Below, in pieces: positions 1-8,358 of a stretch of DNA of 42,530 nt (the first letter of the stretch is position 1; each line of letters starts with the position of its first letter). The translations under genes were made by a program, and so were the position numbers. Source of the stretch: Nitratireductor sp. Its GTDB lineage: Bacteria > Pseudomonadota > Alphaproteobacteria > Rhizobiales > Rhizobiaceae. The notes under the pieces are model-generated. The model was not told where the DNA came from, ran no database searches, and saw only the letters and a list, made by a program, of their open reading frames with translations. The stretch covers positions 1-42,530 of the forward strand of contig JAFMHL010000037.1 in assembly GCA_017854535.1 (NCBI GenBank), read 5' to 3'.

Positions 1-1251
1 GGCTTTTTTTTTTGCTTTTTCCAGTGTTATTGCGACCTGGCGTGTGTAAAGCGTAAACCCGATGCCAATGACCGCGGCCGCTATCATCAACCACAATAGA
101 GGAGCCGGCCCGGATTCTGGGGTTAGAAGTATTCCAGCCAATGCAGATAGCGCTGCACCTCCGCCAATTTGTATTGCTCCACCTAGGCCAGCAGCTGAAC
201 CAGCAAGGTGCGGCCGCACGCTAACCATGCCAGCCATTGCAGATGGAAGGGTCATGCCGTTGCCAGCGCCTACCAAAAACAAGGGACCAAAAAAACCTAA
301 TGCATGGGTGAAGCCTAAAGAAAAATAGATAAGGCTGATTACAACGCCGATAACTGCAACAACTGCGCCAATGATCATCATTGGAAATATTCCAATGCGC
401 GTTGAAAATCGACCTGTAATGAAATTGCCAAACATATAACCGACAGCAACAAAAATGAAATATAAGCCAAGTTCAGAAGGCTGTAGTTTCAAGTGGTTTT
501 CGGCTACATAAGGCGCTCCGCCTAGGAAAGCGAAAAAAGTGCCTGAGGCAAAAAGTGCGGAAAACGTGAAGCCCCAAAAACGTCTTGAGCGCAGCAGTTC
601 AGGATAAGCTCTGAACTGTGACCCCATGCTTGTACTTTTGAATTTGTTTGTTTCTTGAAGGTCAAAAATGATGACGATAAGGACAATTAAACCAACAATT
701 GCCGTGAAATAAAATACGGCCTGCCAGCCATACTGCTCCTGCAATAGGCCTCCAGCAATTGGGCCTATCATCGGGATTAATGTCATCCCCATTGTCACAT
801 AGCCGATCATACTGGCGGCTTGTTCCATGGGAACCATGTCGCGGACGATGGCGCGTGATAGTGCATAGCCGGCCACAATCGATGCTTGTGCCATGCGGGC
901 GATCATGAAGCCTTCTATAGTGGTGGCCTGTGCAGCAGCGATTGTCGCGGTCAAAAAGATGATGAACCCGATAATGATCATAGGCCTACGACCATAGCGA
1001 TCAGACAATGGGCCAACGATCAATTGCAGGATAGCTGTCATACCGAGATAGGCAGATACCGCAAGCTGCATGATCGCATAATCGGTTTGGAAATAGCTGG
1101 TCATCGCGGGTAGGGATGGCAGAATCAGGTTCATGTTCAACGCGCCCATCCCCGCTAACAGAACAAGCGTAAAGATGTGAGGAGGCGTGTGACGGTTTAA
1201 AAACCGAGATAGATGGCGTGGTTCCAAACTTGCGGCAGCTTTTTCGTCCAT
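1..1251 (-). CDS. MFS drug-resistance transporter, Bcr/CflA type (3' end cut by window edge)
   Basis: Major facilitator superfamily efflux protein of the inner membrane, resembling Bcr/CflA multidrug exporters that use the proton gradient. The frame is open from an ATG at 1251 to base 1, giving 417 residues without a stop; family members are about 400 residues, so only the last few are missing. Visible features are a cytoplasmic N-terminus, a first helix leading into the NLILPSLPAM segment typical of Bcr, the loop motif GPLSDRYGRRP (MFS motif A) between helices 2 and 3, and about 12 hydrophobic stretches. The visible end is lysine-rich (LEKAKKKA), encoded across a ten-base T tract. The start lies 10 bases after the stop of the upstream DMT transporter, so the two are probably co-transcribed. 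The substrate cannot be read from the sequence. Confidence 0.9.
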   Translation of the reverse strand, partial: MDEKAAASLEPRHLSRFLNRHTPPHIFTLVLLAGMGALNMNLILPSLPAMTSYFQTDYAIMQLAVSAYLGMTAILQLIVGPLSDRYGRRPMIIIGFIIFLTATIAAAQATTIEGFMIARMAQASIVAGYALSRAIVRDMVPMEQAASMIGYVTMGMTLIPMIGPIAGGLLQEQYGWQAVFYFTAIVGLIVLIVIIFDLQETNKFKSTSMGSQFRAYPELLRSRRFWGFTFSALFASGTFFAFLGGAPYVAENHLKLQPSELGLYFIFVAVGYMFGNFITGRFSTRIGIFPMMIIGAVVAVIGVVISLIYFSLGFTHALGFFGPLFLVGAGNGMTLPSAMAGMVSVRPHLAGSAAGLGGAIQIGGGAALSALAGILLTPESGPAPLLWLMIAAAVIGIGFTLYTRQVAITLEKAKKKA

Positions 1252-1261
1252 GTTTTCAGGC

Positions 1262-2188
1262 CTAGCGGTTTGGCGGTTGAATGATTTTTTGCTGATGCAC
1301 AAAGCGTTCACGATAGATCGTGTAAACGCCCGACGCCACAATAAAAGCAGCGCCGATTAAGGTGTATGTATCGGGATATTCTCCAAAAACAAGGGCGCCA
1401 CCTGTGATGGAAAAAAGAAGAACGGTGTAGCGAAAGGGCGAGACGAAACCAATATCCCCCATGCGCATTGCCGTTACAACACCGAAATAGCCGACAACCA
1501 AAAAGATTGAAGTTGTTGCAAGTAGACCTAGTGATTGGCCGGATACAGGCTGCCACGGCTCGAACATTGCCGTGGCTGCGCCCATCAGTGTGACACCGAT
1601 GGCTGTGAACAAGGCAATCATTAAGCTTGGCGTGGTTTTGGCTATCGAGCGCGTCGCGATGTCTCGCAAAACTGAAGCCGCCACAGCCACCAATACCCAA
1701 ATCGAATATATATCAAAGCCATCTGTTCCAGGGCGGATGATGATCAACACTCCGACAAAGCCGATGAGAATCGCGAGCATTCGCCGCCAACCCACTTGCT
1801 CGCCCATGAAGAATGCGGCATAAAGCGTGAGAGCCAAGGGAAGGGCTTGGAAAATTGCAGAAACATTCGCCAAGGGAATGTGAAATATTGCCTTTACGAA
1901 AGTAAGAGTGGCCAGCATTTCGCCCAAGGAACGCAAAATTATGGGCTTCGTCATCATGCTTTTCATTGGGCGCAATTGCCCTGAAAATCTTGCCACTATG
2001 TAAATTGCAATACAGGCAAAACAGCCTCGAATGAACAAAGTCTGCCCAAGTTCGAGGCTTTGACCAACGAATTTCACGAATATGTCGTTTATCGTGAAAC
2101 CAGCCATGGCGAGAACCATGAAGGCACTGCCTTGCAGGTTTTCCGCTGGTGTAGCCGGGATAGCTATTGTTTTTGGAGACTTGGACAA
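1262..2188 (-). CDS. DMT superfamily (EamA-type) transporter
   Basis: Ten-helix integral membrane protein of the drug/metabolite transporter superfamily, 308 residues, with two repeated EamA halves (roughly residues 20-150 and 165-295). Hydrophobic segments recur every 25-30 residues, and the end of the first repeat reads LIGFVGVLIIIRPG, a family hallmark. The longest frame begins at TTG (2188). An ATG at 2119, just before the first helix, is an alternative start, and neither has a strong ribosome site. The MFS gene follows 10 bases downstream, so this is an exporter pair. Members move small metabolites such as amino acids or nucleosides; the substrate here is unknown. Confidence 0.85.
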   Translation of the reverse strand: MSKSPKTIAIPATPAENLQGSAFMVLAMAGFTINDIFVKFVGQSLELGQTLFIRGCFACIAIYIVARFSGQLRPMKSMMTKPIILRSLGEMLATLTFVKAIFHIPLANVSAIFQALPLALTLYAAFFMGEQVGWRRMLAILIGFVGVLIIIRPGTDGFDIYSIWVLVAVAASVLRDIATRSIAKTTPSLMIALFTAIGVTLMGAATAMFEPWQPVSGQSLGLLATTSIFLVVGYFGVVTAMRMGDIGFVSPFRYTVLLFSITGGALVFGEYPDTYTLIGAAFIVASGVYTIYRERFVHQQKIIQPPNR

Positions 2189-2301
2189 AGCGAGAGGCCA
2201 TTGCTGTATATTAGGACTTTAGCCCTAACACACCAATGATCTTTGTCACGCAAAATAGATGCGTAAGCGTATTATTCGGCAGCTAACAAAGCCGGAATAT
2301 T

Positions 2302-3345
2302 TTAACCGCCTGTGGTGCTCATATGACGACCAACTGATGGCTTCGAAGTGCGATCAATTATGAAGTCATGGCCCTTTGGCTTGCGCAAAATGGCTTCATC
2401 AATGGCATTAGAAAGCAGCTCATTGCCTTCCGATTCGCGCAAAGGCACACGCAAATCAGCAGCATCTTCTTGACCCAAACACATGAATAATGTGCCTGTG
2501 CAGGTTAAACGAACGCGGTTGCAGCTTTCGCAGAAATTGTGGGTCATCGGGGTAATGAAACCCATGCGCCCGCCAGTTTCTTCAACTTTGACATAGCGGG
2601 CAGGGCCGCCGGTCTTATAAGGAATTGGCAACAGGCTGTATTTTCCTTCAAGGCGTTGGCGAACCAAAGACAGCGGCAAATATTGGTCGGTGCGATCTTC
2701 GTCAATTTCACCAAGTGGCATGGTTTCTATCACAGTGAAATCATAGCCTTCGCCATGGGCCCACTGCATCATCGGCTCTAATTCATGCTCGTTGACGTCT
2801 TTCAAAGCTACGGCGTTAATCTTGACTTGAAGGCCAGCTTTTTTCGCAGCTTCGAGCGAATTCATAACCTGCTCAAGGCGGCCCCATCGGGTGATCTTTG
2901 CGAATTTGTCCGCATCCAAAGTGTCCAAGGAAACGTTTACGCGGCGTACACCACAATCATACAATTCATCGGCAAATCGATGGAGCTGCGATCCATTGGT
3001 TGTGAGGGTCAGTTCTTCCAGCGCACCGCTGTCCAGATGACGGCCCAAAGAGCGTACCAATTCCATGATGCCGCGACGTACAAGTGGTTCTCCGCCTGTG
3101 AGACGCAGTTTCTTAACGCCTTTTTCGATAAACACGGTGCAAAGGCGATCAAGCTCTTCGAGCGTTAAAAGATCTTTCTTCGGCAGAAATGTCATGTCTT
3201 CAGCCATGCAATATACACAGCGGAAATCACATCGATCTGTGACCGAGACGCGCAGATATGAAACCATGCGTCCAAACGGGTCCAGCATGCCATTTGTTTG
3301 GCTGATGGGCTCAATCTTGTTCAAGTCAGGTATGAAATCAGACAC
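2302..3345 (-). CDS. moaA: GTP 3',8-cyclase MoaA (molybdenum cofactor biosynthesis)
   Basis: Radical-SAM enzyme that, with MoaC, converts GTP to cyclic pyranopterin monophosphate, the first step of molybdenum cofactor synthesis in the cytoplasm. The 347-residue protein carries the N-terminal radical-SAM cluster motif C39-x3-C43-x2-C46 (CDFRCVYC), the TGGEP SAM-binding motif, and the C-terminal second [4Fe-4S] motif C-x2-C-x13-C (CESCNR...C). It ends in Gly-Gly, the tail needed for activity in MoaA. The start is GTG at 3345, with AGGA eight bases upstream; the first in-frame ATG (residue 20) would remove conserved-looking N-terminus. No other moa genes are in the window, so it appears to be transcribed alone. 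Complete and intact. Confidence 0.97.
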   Translation of the reverse strand: MSDFIPDLNKIEPISQTNGMLDPFGRMVSYLRVSVTDRCDFRCVYCMAEDMTFLPKKDLLTLEELDRLCTVFIEKGVKKLRLTGGEPLVRRGIMELVRSLGRHLDSGALEELTLTTNGSQLHRFADELYDCGVRRVNVSLDTLDADKFAKITRWGRLEQVMNSLEAAKKAGLQVKINAVALKDVNEHELEPMMQWAHGEGYDFTVIETMPLGEIDEDRTDQYLPLSLVRQRLEGKYSLLPIPYKTGGPARYVKVEETGGRMGFITPMTHNFCESCNRVRLTCTGTLFMCLGQEDAADLRVPLRESEGNELLSNAIDEAILRKPKGHDFIIDRTSKPSVGRHMSTTGG

Positions 3346-3435
3346 GCTTGGCTTCCTGTAAATCCGTAAGTAATTTCATGAGCCTATTGGCTGTCTGCGA
3401 CCTGGTCAATAAAAGAAGTGTTTGAAACTCCAAAA

Positions 3436-3774
3436 TTAGAAATCAAACAGCTCCTTAATGAAGGAAGCATGTATGCTGGATTTTTTGTAGTAATCCGGAC
3501 GCTTGTCTTCCTTAGATTTACTGCGGCGTTTATCATCGTCTTTTGAGTGCTTGCGATCATCATCATCGTCGTCGTCATCGTCATCGCGCTTTCTAGGCGA
3601 CTGCGAAGCTGTTTTTGAAGCAGCAATGGAGGGCGAGCCTGTGTCTGAGCGCTCGATGATTTTGTCCAACTCGCCTCTGTCTAGCCAAATACCACGGCAT
3701 CTTGGACAATAGTCGATTTCAACTCCGTTTCTTGCGGTCATTAAAAGGGTTTCACCGTCTATCGGGCACTGCAT
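3436..3774 (-). CDS. Zinc-ribbon (zf-TFIIB) protein with poly-aspartate tract
   Basis: Small cytoplasmic protein of the zf-TFIIB domain family, 112 residues from the ATG at 3774, which has GGAG six bases upstream; a second ATG four codons earlier (3786) is less well placed. The N-terminal 40 residues form the zinc ribbon: MQCPIDG supplies the first cysteine and YCPRCRGIWLDRGELD the other ligands and signature. The C-terminal half is low complexity: ten consecutive aspartates (bases 3556-3585, mixed GAT/GAC) followed by a Lys/Arg/Asp/Ser-rich linker. It ends in IKELFDF, an aromatic-acidic tail that I associate with this family. The biochemical role of the family is not established. It is transcribed divergently from the aminotransferase, with a palindrome in between. 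Confidence 0.85.
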   Translation of the reverse strand: MQCPIDGETLLMTARNGVEIDYCPRCRGIWLDRGELDKIIERSDTGSPSIAASKTASQSPRKRDDDDDDDDDDRKHSKDDDKRRSKSKEDKRPDYYKKSSIHASFIKELFDF

Positions 3775-3868
3775 CCATCTCTCCATCTGTTAACCCGATT
3801 GATATGTGATTTCGGGTTTCGGTTTTCAAGCAATTTCCGAGTTTATGGTTTTGAAAACGTTTACATCA

Positions 3869-3895
3869 ATTTAGGTCAGCATTGTTGACCTAAAT
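3869..3895. promoter_or_regulatory. Perfect 10-bp inverted repeat, candidate operator
   Basis: ATTTAGGTCA and TGACCTAAAT flank a 7-base spacer in the divergent intergenic region, 65 bases before the aminotransferase ATG and 94 bases before the zinc-ribbon gene start. The genes diverge, so no terminator is expected, and no T-run follows either arm. The symmetry fits a dimeric regulator (GntR, MarR or similar). The regulator is unknown and not adjacent. Seen directly; the function is inferred. Confidence 0.5.
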
Positions 3896-3960
3896 TCTGT
3901 TTAAGAATATGAATATTGCTGGTCACACATTGGGATCTTTGCGCTTGGGAGAAAAATACA

Positions 3961-5172
3961 ATGGATTGGGAACAGGTTTTTGCCAGCCGCACTTCGCGGA
4001 TGAAGGCTTCCGAGATTCGCGAATTGCTGAAACTGCTGGATCAGCCCGATATTATTTCGTTTGCAGGCGGTATTCCTGATCCGGCGCTGTTTCCTAAAAA
4101 AGAATTTGAACAGGCTTTTGCGTCTATTTTCGCAAGTGGTGAGAGCGATACGGCTTTGCAATATTCGGTGAGTGAGGGCTACAAACCTTTGCGCCAATGG
4201 CTGGTAAATGAAATGGGCAAGATAGGTGTTCCCTGCGACATAGACAATATTCTAATCACCTCAGGCTCTCAGCAAGCGCTGGATTACCTGGGTAAACTAT
4301 TTCTTTCGCCAAATGATACGGCTTTGGTAAACTGGCCGACTTATCTGGGCGCCTTAGGGGCGTTCAATGCCTATGAGCCGCAATATGACCGGCTGATAGC
4401 CAATGGGAATAGATCCGCTGACGATTATAAGCAGCAGGCAGCCGAGCAGGGCGGCAAGGTGAAATTTGCCTATATGTCTGTCGATTTTGCCAATCCAACT
4501 GGCGAAACGATTGACGCAAACGAGCGCAAAAACATTTTGAAACTGGCTGAAGAGTTGGACATCGCGATCATTGAGGATGCTGCCTATCAGGCATTGCGTT
4601 ATGACGGTGAAGCCCATGCGCCAATCCTTGCTGTGGAAATTCAGCAAAAGGGCAGTATCGAAGATTGCCGAACGCTTTATTGCGGCAGTTTTTCCAAGAC
4701 ACTCGCGCCGGGTCTAAGGGTAGGGTGGATCTGCGCTGCCAAATCGGTCATCACGCGTCTGGTCTTGATGAAACAAGCATCAGATTTGCATTCATCGACC
4801 ATCAATCAGATGGCGATTTATAAGGTTGCGAAGGACCATTTCGAAACGCATGTCCCGAAAATTCGCGATGTCTATAAATCACGACGCGATAAGATGCTGG
4901 TTGAATTGGAAAAGCATATGCCAAAAACCGTGCGCTGGTCTCAGCCAGAAGGGGGCATGTTTGTTTGGCTGACTTTGCCCGATGGTATGGACGGGGCGGA
5001 ACTGCTTGCCAAGTCATTAGAAACCCAACGAGTAGCTTTTGTTCCCGGAAAAGCGTTTTTTGCTGATGGTTCTGGCGCCAACACAATACGGCTCAATTTC
5101 TCCCGCCCTGATCATGCAACTATTGAAGAGGGGATTTCGAGATTGGGCAAGTTGATGAAAGAAGCGGTGTAA
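3961..5172 (+). CDS. PLP-dependent aminotransferase, class I/II (2-aminoadipate/MocR-like fold)
   Basis: Fold-type I aminotransferase, 403 residues. The ATG at 3961 is preferred over one at 3916 because GGGAG lies just upstream and the text then begins MDWEQVFASR, a usual start for this family. The PLP lysine is K246 in SFSKTLAPGLRVGW. Other cofactor motifs are SGSQQALD (phosphate-binding region) and the DFANPTGE and EDAAYQALRY segments that contact the pyridine ring; the C-terminal RLNFSRP carries the arginine that binds the substrate carboxylate. The sequence type resembles bacterial 2-aminoadipate, valine or aromatic aminotransferases, so the specificity is not decided. It stands alone downstream of the palindrome at 3869 and converges on the next gene with only 9 bases between stops. 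Confidence 0.9.
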   Translation: MDWEQVFASRTSRMKASEIRELLKLLDQPDIISFAGGIPDPALFPKKEFEQAFASIFASGESDTALQYSVSEGYKPLRQWLVNEMGKIGVPCDIDNILITSGSQQALDYLGKLFLSPNDTALVNWPTYLGALGAFNAYEPQYDRLIANGNRSADDYKQQAAEQGGKVKFAYMSVDFANPTGETIDANERKNILKLAEELDIAIIEDAAYQALRYDGEAHAPILAVEIQQKGSIEDCRTLYCGSFSKTLAPGLRVGWICAAKSVITRLVLMKQASDLHSSTINQMAIYKVAKDHFETHVPKIRDVYKSRRDKMLVELEKHMPKTVRWSQPEGGMFVWLTLPDGMDGAELLAKSLETQRVAFVPGKAFFADGSGANTIRLNFSRPDHATIEEGISRLGKLMKEAV

Positions 5173-5181
5173 CGAAGCTCC

Positions 5182-5634
5182 CTATTGAACGGGTTGTTCC
5201 TTGCGCAATTTCAAGCTGACTGCCAGTTTGTTCAATCCGTTTCTTGTGCGCTCACCGATATTGGTCAGCAGATTGGTTGTTCCTGTTCGCACATAAGCAA
5301 AACCGTTTTCAATGCGGGTAACAACACGCTTGGTGGGTTTTGGGTTTTCAGTGTTTGACGGTTGCTGGCCTAAATCAACCGGAGCAAGCGGCAAGGGCTT
5401 GGTTTGATCCAATGGTTCTGCTGCGGCAACCGATTGTTCCGCATCAGGGTTACAATGACCTGTCACAACTGGATAATCGGTATCGTCCATCTTCATCAGC
5501 AAAGGCGGAATGGCTTCTTCGCACTTCGCGTGATTTTCATAGACCGTCTTCGATTGGGAAATGAATTGGCAATCTTGCAGCGCGTCGCCGCATCCTAAAA
5601 ATGTCATTGTTACTGCTGCCAATGTATGGATCAT
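5182..5634 (-). CDS. Conserved-looking small secreted or periplasmic protein of unknown function
   Basis: 150 residues, family not recognised. The N-terminus (MIHTLAAVTMTFLGCG) is a short hydrophobic segment that could be a signal peptide; FLGC is a marginal lipobox and basic residues are lacking, so export is likely but the mode is unclear. The next 45 residues contain four cysteines (C15, C22, C38 and one in TGHC), suggesting a disulphide-linked domain. The rest is Pro/Gln-rich linker followed by a basic C-terminal region. The gene converges with the aminotransferase. The upstream cupin is on the same strand, 92 bases away, with a possible weak terminator between. Confidence 0.6.
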   Translation of the reverse strand: MIHTLAAVTMTFLGCGDALQDCQFISQSKTVYENHAKCEEAIPPLLMKMDDTDYPVVTGHCNPDAEQSVAAAEPLDQTKPLPLAPVDLGQQPSNTENPKPTKRVVTRIENGFAYVRTGTTNLLTNIGERTRNGLNKLAVSLKLRKEQPVQ

Positions 5635-5677
5635 TTTGTTTGTCCAAAGTGAATTCTTTGAAACGCATTAGGCTTGA

Positions 5678-5701
5678 AAACAGACAAAATTAAGTCTGTT
5701 T
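5678..5701 (-). terminator. Possible weak terminator after the cupin gene
   Basis: AAACAGAC and GTCTGTTT form a perfect 8-bp stem around an 8-base AT loop; on the minus strand the second arm runs into TTTTC. It lies 25 bases past the cupin stop, the right place for a terminator. The stem is AT-rich and the T-run short, so it may be only partly effective. Confidence 0.4.
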
Positions 5702-5726
5702 GGATAGTCACACTTCGTATTTAGAC

Positions 5727-6407
5727 TCATACTTTTGGCGCTGTTGGCGCTTCCATAAGGTGATTGCGCTTGATCCAGACTTTTGCACCAGTAGGGCCTG
5801 TTTGGGCTGATGAAGTGCTGCCGTTGGGTAGCCGAAGCCATGACTGCTCTTTGAGTTGATCTCTGCTTTCTTCAAAGCTGCCTTCAAGCACCAGCACTTC
5901 GATGCTTCTTTCAGCCTCAAGGTTGATAGTCGCATTGGCTTCCCATCGCTCGAGCGAGACTTCTTCATGGTCATCGGCAAAGAGCAACATGGTCTCAACA
6001 CCTGATCTTTGATCGTCCGCGGCGAACGCTTTGTGATTGGTATCTATGCGGATTTGGGTTCGATCCGCCGTATCAAATTGCCCAAGCTTCACAAAGATCA
6101 CGCAGCCAGGTTCAGAGCGTGGGGTGTGGGATGATTGCGGTGGGTTGCGAATATAACTACCGGCTGGAAAGTCACCATGTTCGTCTTGAAATACGCCTTC
6201 AAGAACCAGAAATTCCTCACCGCCTGTATGGACATGAGGCGAAAAATAACTGCCGGGAGCATAGCGAACAATAGTCGTAGCTCGCGCAACTTCGCCGCCA
6301 AGACGATCTAGCATCCGTCGATCAACCCCTGCCATCGGGGAGGTTTTCCAAGGCATTTCTTTAGAGTGAACAACAACGCGATCGTCAAAATTTGCATTCA
6401 GTTCCAT
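5727..6407 (-). CDS. ChrR-type cupin protein
   Basis: 226-residue cytoplasmic protein with a ChrR-like cupin (about residues 15-110). The metal-ligand pattern is visible in YFSPHVHTGGEEFLVLEG (two His and Glu), with a later His in the PPQSSHTP segment. The C-terminal half resembles a second, degenerate cupin ending in the SWLRLPNG region. Related domains occur in the anti-sigma factor ChrR, but the zinc-binding N-terminal anti-sigma domain is absent, so this is a stand-alone cupin and probably not an anti-sigma factor. The ATG at 6407 is chosen because GGAG sits 8 bases upstream; the frame can be extended to a GTG at 6449. It lies 73 bases downstream of fumarase on the same strand, possibly co-transcribed. 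Confidence 0.8.
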   Translation of the reverse strand: MELNANFDDRVVVHSKEMPWKTSPMAGVDRRMLDRLGGEVARATTIVRYAPGSYFSPHVHTGGEEFLVLEGVFQDEHGDFPAGSYIRNPPQSSHTPRSEPGCVIFVKLGQFDTADRTQIRIDTNHKAFAADDQRSGVETMLLFADDHEEVSLERWEANATINLEAERSIEVLVLEGSFEESRDQLKEQSWLRLPNGSTSSAQTGPTGAKVWIKRNHLMEAPTAPKV

Positions 6408-6480
6408 GGAACAGGCTCCGGTGGTTTGTGTGCAGACGTTGAAACCCACAATCGCGTGCGTGATTAAAATTCTTGTTATT

Positions 6481-8097
6481 TTATCCTAAATTTAACTCTT
6501 TAAAAAAATCATTGCCGTTGTCATCGATAACGATAAACGCAGGGAAGTCTTCCACTTCAATTTTCCAGATCGCTTCCATGCCAAGTTCTGGATATTCAAG
6601 AACATCGACTTTTTTAATGCAGTCTTGTGCCAAGCGCGCGGCAGGGCCACCAATGGAGCCAAGATAGAATCCGCCATGACGGGCGCAGGCATCGCGTACC
6701 TGGCGCGAGCGGTTGCCTTTGGCCAACATCACCATAGAGCCGCCGAAGGACTGGAATTGATCCACATAACTATCCATGCGGCCTGCCGTTGTGGGGCCAA
6801 AGGAGCCTGACGCCATGCCTGTTGGGGTTTTAGCTGGGCCTGCATAATAAACCGGATGGTCTTTGAAATATTGAGGCATGTCTTCGCCGTTTTCCAGCCG
6901 TTCGCGGATTTTAGAATGGGCAAGATCGCGCGCCACGATGATAGTTCCTGTCAGGGAAAGACGAGTCTTAACAGGGTGTTTGCCGAGTTCGTTGAGAATA
7001 TCCTTCATCGGCTGATTAAGATCGATCTTCACCACATTATCGTCGAGATGTTCGTCAGTTACTTCGGGCAGATATTTTGAAGGATCGGTTTCAAGCTGCT
7101 CGAGGAATATGCCTTCTGCAGTGATCTTGCCCATGGCCTGGCGGTCAGCAGAGCAGGATACGCCGAGGCCGATGGGAAGCGATGCGCCATGGCGCGGCAA
7201 GCGAATAACGCGAACGTCATGGCAGAAATATTTACCGCCAAATTGTGCGCCCACACCCATTTGTTGGGTCAGTTTGTGAACCTCTTTTTCCATTTTCAGA
7301 TCGCGGAATGCATGGGCCTCCTCGCTGCCAGTAGTTGGCAAGCTGTCGAGATATTTTGTGGAGGCGAGTTTCACGGTTTTCAGTGTTTGTTCTGCGGACA
7401 ATCCGCCAATGACAATTGCCAAATGGTATGGGGGACATGCAGATGTGCCGAGCGTCAAGATTTTCTCTTTGAGGAAATCGATCATTCGGTCATGGGACAA
7501 AAGAGAAGGCGTTCCTTGATATAAGAATGTTTTATTCGCTGAGCCGCCACCCTTGGCAACAAATAAAAATTTGTAAGCGTCGTCGCCTTCAGAGTAGATT
7601 TCGATCTGTGCTGGCAGATTATTTTTGGTGTTCTTTTCTTCGAACATCGAGATTGGTGCAAGCTGGGAGTAACGCAAATTGTGTTTTTCATAGGCGTCCA
7701 TCACGCCTTTGCCGAGTAAAGCCTCGTCTGTTCCATCAGTCCAGACATGAATGCCTTTTTTACCCATGACGATGGCAGTGCCGGTATCCTGACACATGGG
7801 CAACACACCGCCAGCGGCGATGTTTGCGTTTTTCAACAAATCAAAAGCAACAAATCGATCATTCTCGGTTGCTTCCGGATCATCGAGAATGGAAGTCAAT
7901 TGCTTCAAATGGGCAGGGCGCAATAGATGGTTGATGTCCATGAATGCTTGTTCGCATAGAATTCGAAGACCTTCGGTCTCGACTTGTAATATTTTTTTGC
8001 CTTGAAACTCGGTGACGCTAACATGGTCGGACGACAATTTGCGATAAGGCGTGGTGTCTGGGCCAAGGGGAAAAATATTATAAGCTGTGTTGCTCAT
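6481..8097 (-). CDS. fumA: Class I fumarate hydratase (fumarase, iron-sulfur)
   Basis: Iron-sulfur-dependent fumarase of the TCA cycle, catalysing reversible hydration of fumarate to malate. At 538 residues it has the usual length of fused class I enzymes (alpha plus beta domains). Cluster cysteines are visible in PMCQDTGT, in [14 protein letters not shown], and in the [10 protein letters not shown] segment; the beta domain begins near [11 protein letters not shown] and contains YYAGPAKTP and [11 protein letters not shown]. The start ATG at 8097 is followed by [11 protein letters not shown]. The class I enzyme is oxygen-sensitive; no class II fumC is in the window. Complete, with no odd residues noticed. 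Confidence 0.96.
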   Translation of the reverse strand: MSNTAYNIFPLGPDTTPYRKLSSDHVSVTEFQGKKILQVETEGLRILCEQAFMDINHLLRPAHLKQLTSILDDPEATENDRFVAFDLLKNANIAAGGVLPMCQDTGTAIVMGKKGIHVWTDGTDEALLGKGVMDAYEKHNLRYSQLAPISMFEEKNTKNNLPAQIEIYSEGDDAYKFLFVAKGGGSANKTFLYQGTPSLLSHDRMIDFLKEKILTLGTSACPPYHLAIVIGGLSAEQTLKTVKLASTKYLDSLPTTGSEEAHAFRDLKMEKEVHKLTQQMGVGAQFGGKYFCHDVRVIRLPRHGASLPIGLGVSCSADRQAMGKITAEGIFLEQLETDPSKYLPEVTDEHLDDNVVKIDLNQPMKDILNELGKHPVKTRLSLTGTIIVARDLAHSKIRERLENGEDMPQYFKDHPVYYAGPAKTPTGMASGSFGPTTAGRMDSYVDQFQSFGGSMVMLAKGNRSRQVRDACARHGGFYLGSIGGPAARLAQDCIKKVDVLEYPELGMEAIWKIEVEDFPAFIVIDDNGNDFFKELNLG

Positions 8098-8249
8098 GAG
8101 AACTCCAATGGAAGGATCATAGTATTGGATGTCTTCCTAGCCTCATTTTTCCCAGACTTAAAGCCGCCATTGGTCGGATATTCCCATTTTGCCAAACTGC
8201 GTCCGGTTAGGAATTGATAACCATTTGAATCGGTTTTTAATCAATTTAG

Positions 8250-8280
8250 TCGATTTTGGCGCGCACGTTTACAAAATCGA
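8250..8280. promoter_or_regulatory. Inverted repeat upstream of the GGDEF-EAL gene
   Basis: TCGATTTT and AAAATCGA are perfect 8-base arms separated by 15 bases, in the divergent region between fumA and the c-di-GMP gene, about 80 bases before the latter's ATG. Placement suggests an operator, but arms this short can occur by chance in AT-rich DNA. Confidence 0.25.
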
Positions 8281-8358
8281 AGTCAAACGACCCGTATAAG
8301 GCTCTCACAGGGACCGGCACGTCAATTAAGAACAATAAGCCGGCAGTGGTGGATTAAT

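Noticed and set aside
1-13. Poly-T at the window start as a terminator
   Set aside because: It lies inside the MFS reading frame (lysine codons) with no preceding stem on either strand.
5727-6407. ChrR anti-sigma factor
   Set aside because: The N-terminal zinc-binding anti-sigma domain is missing and no ECF sigma gene is adjacent; only the cupin is present.
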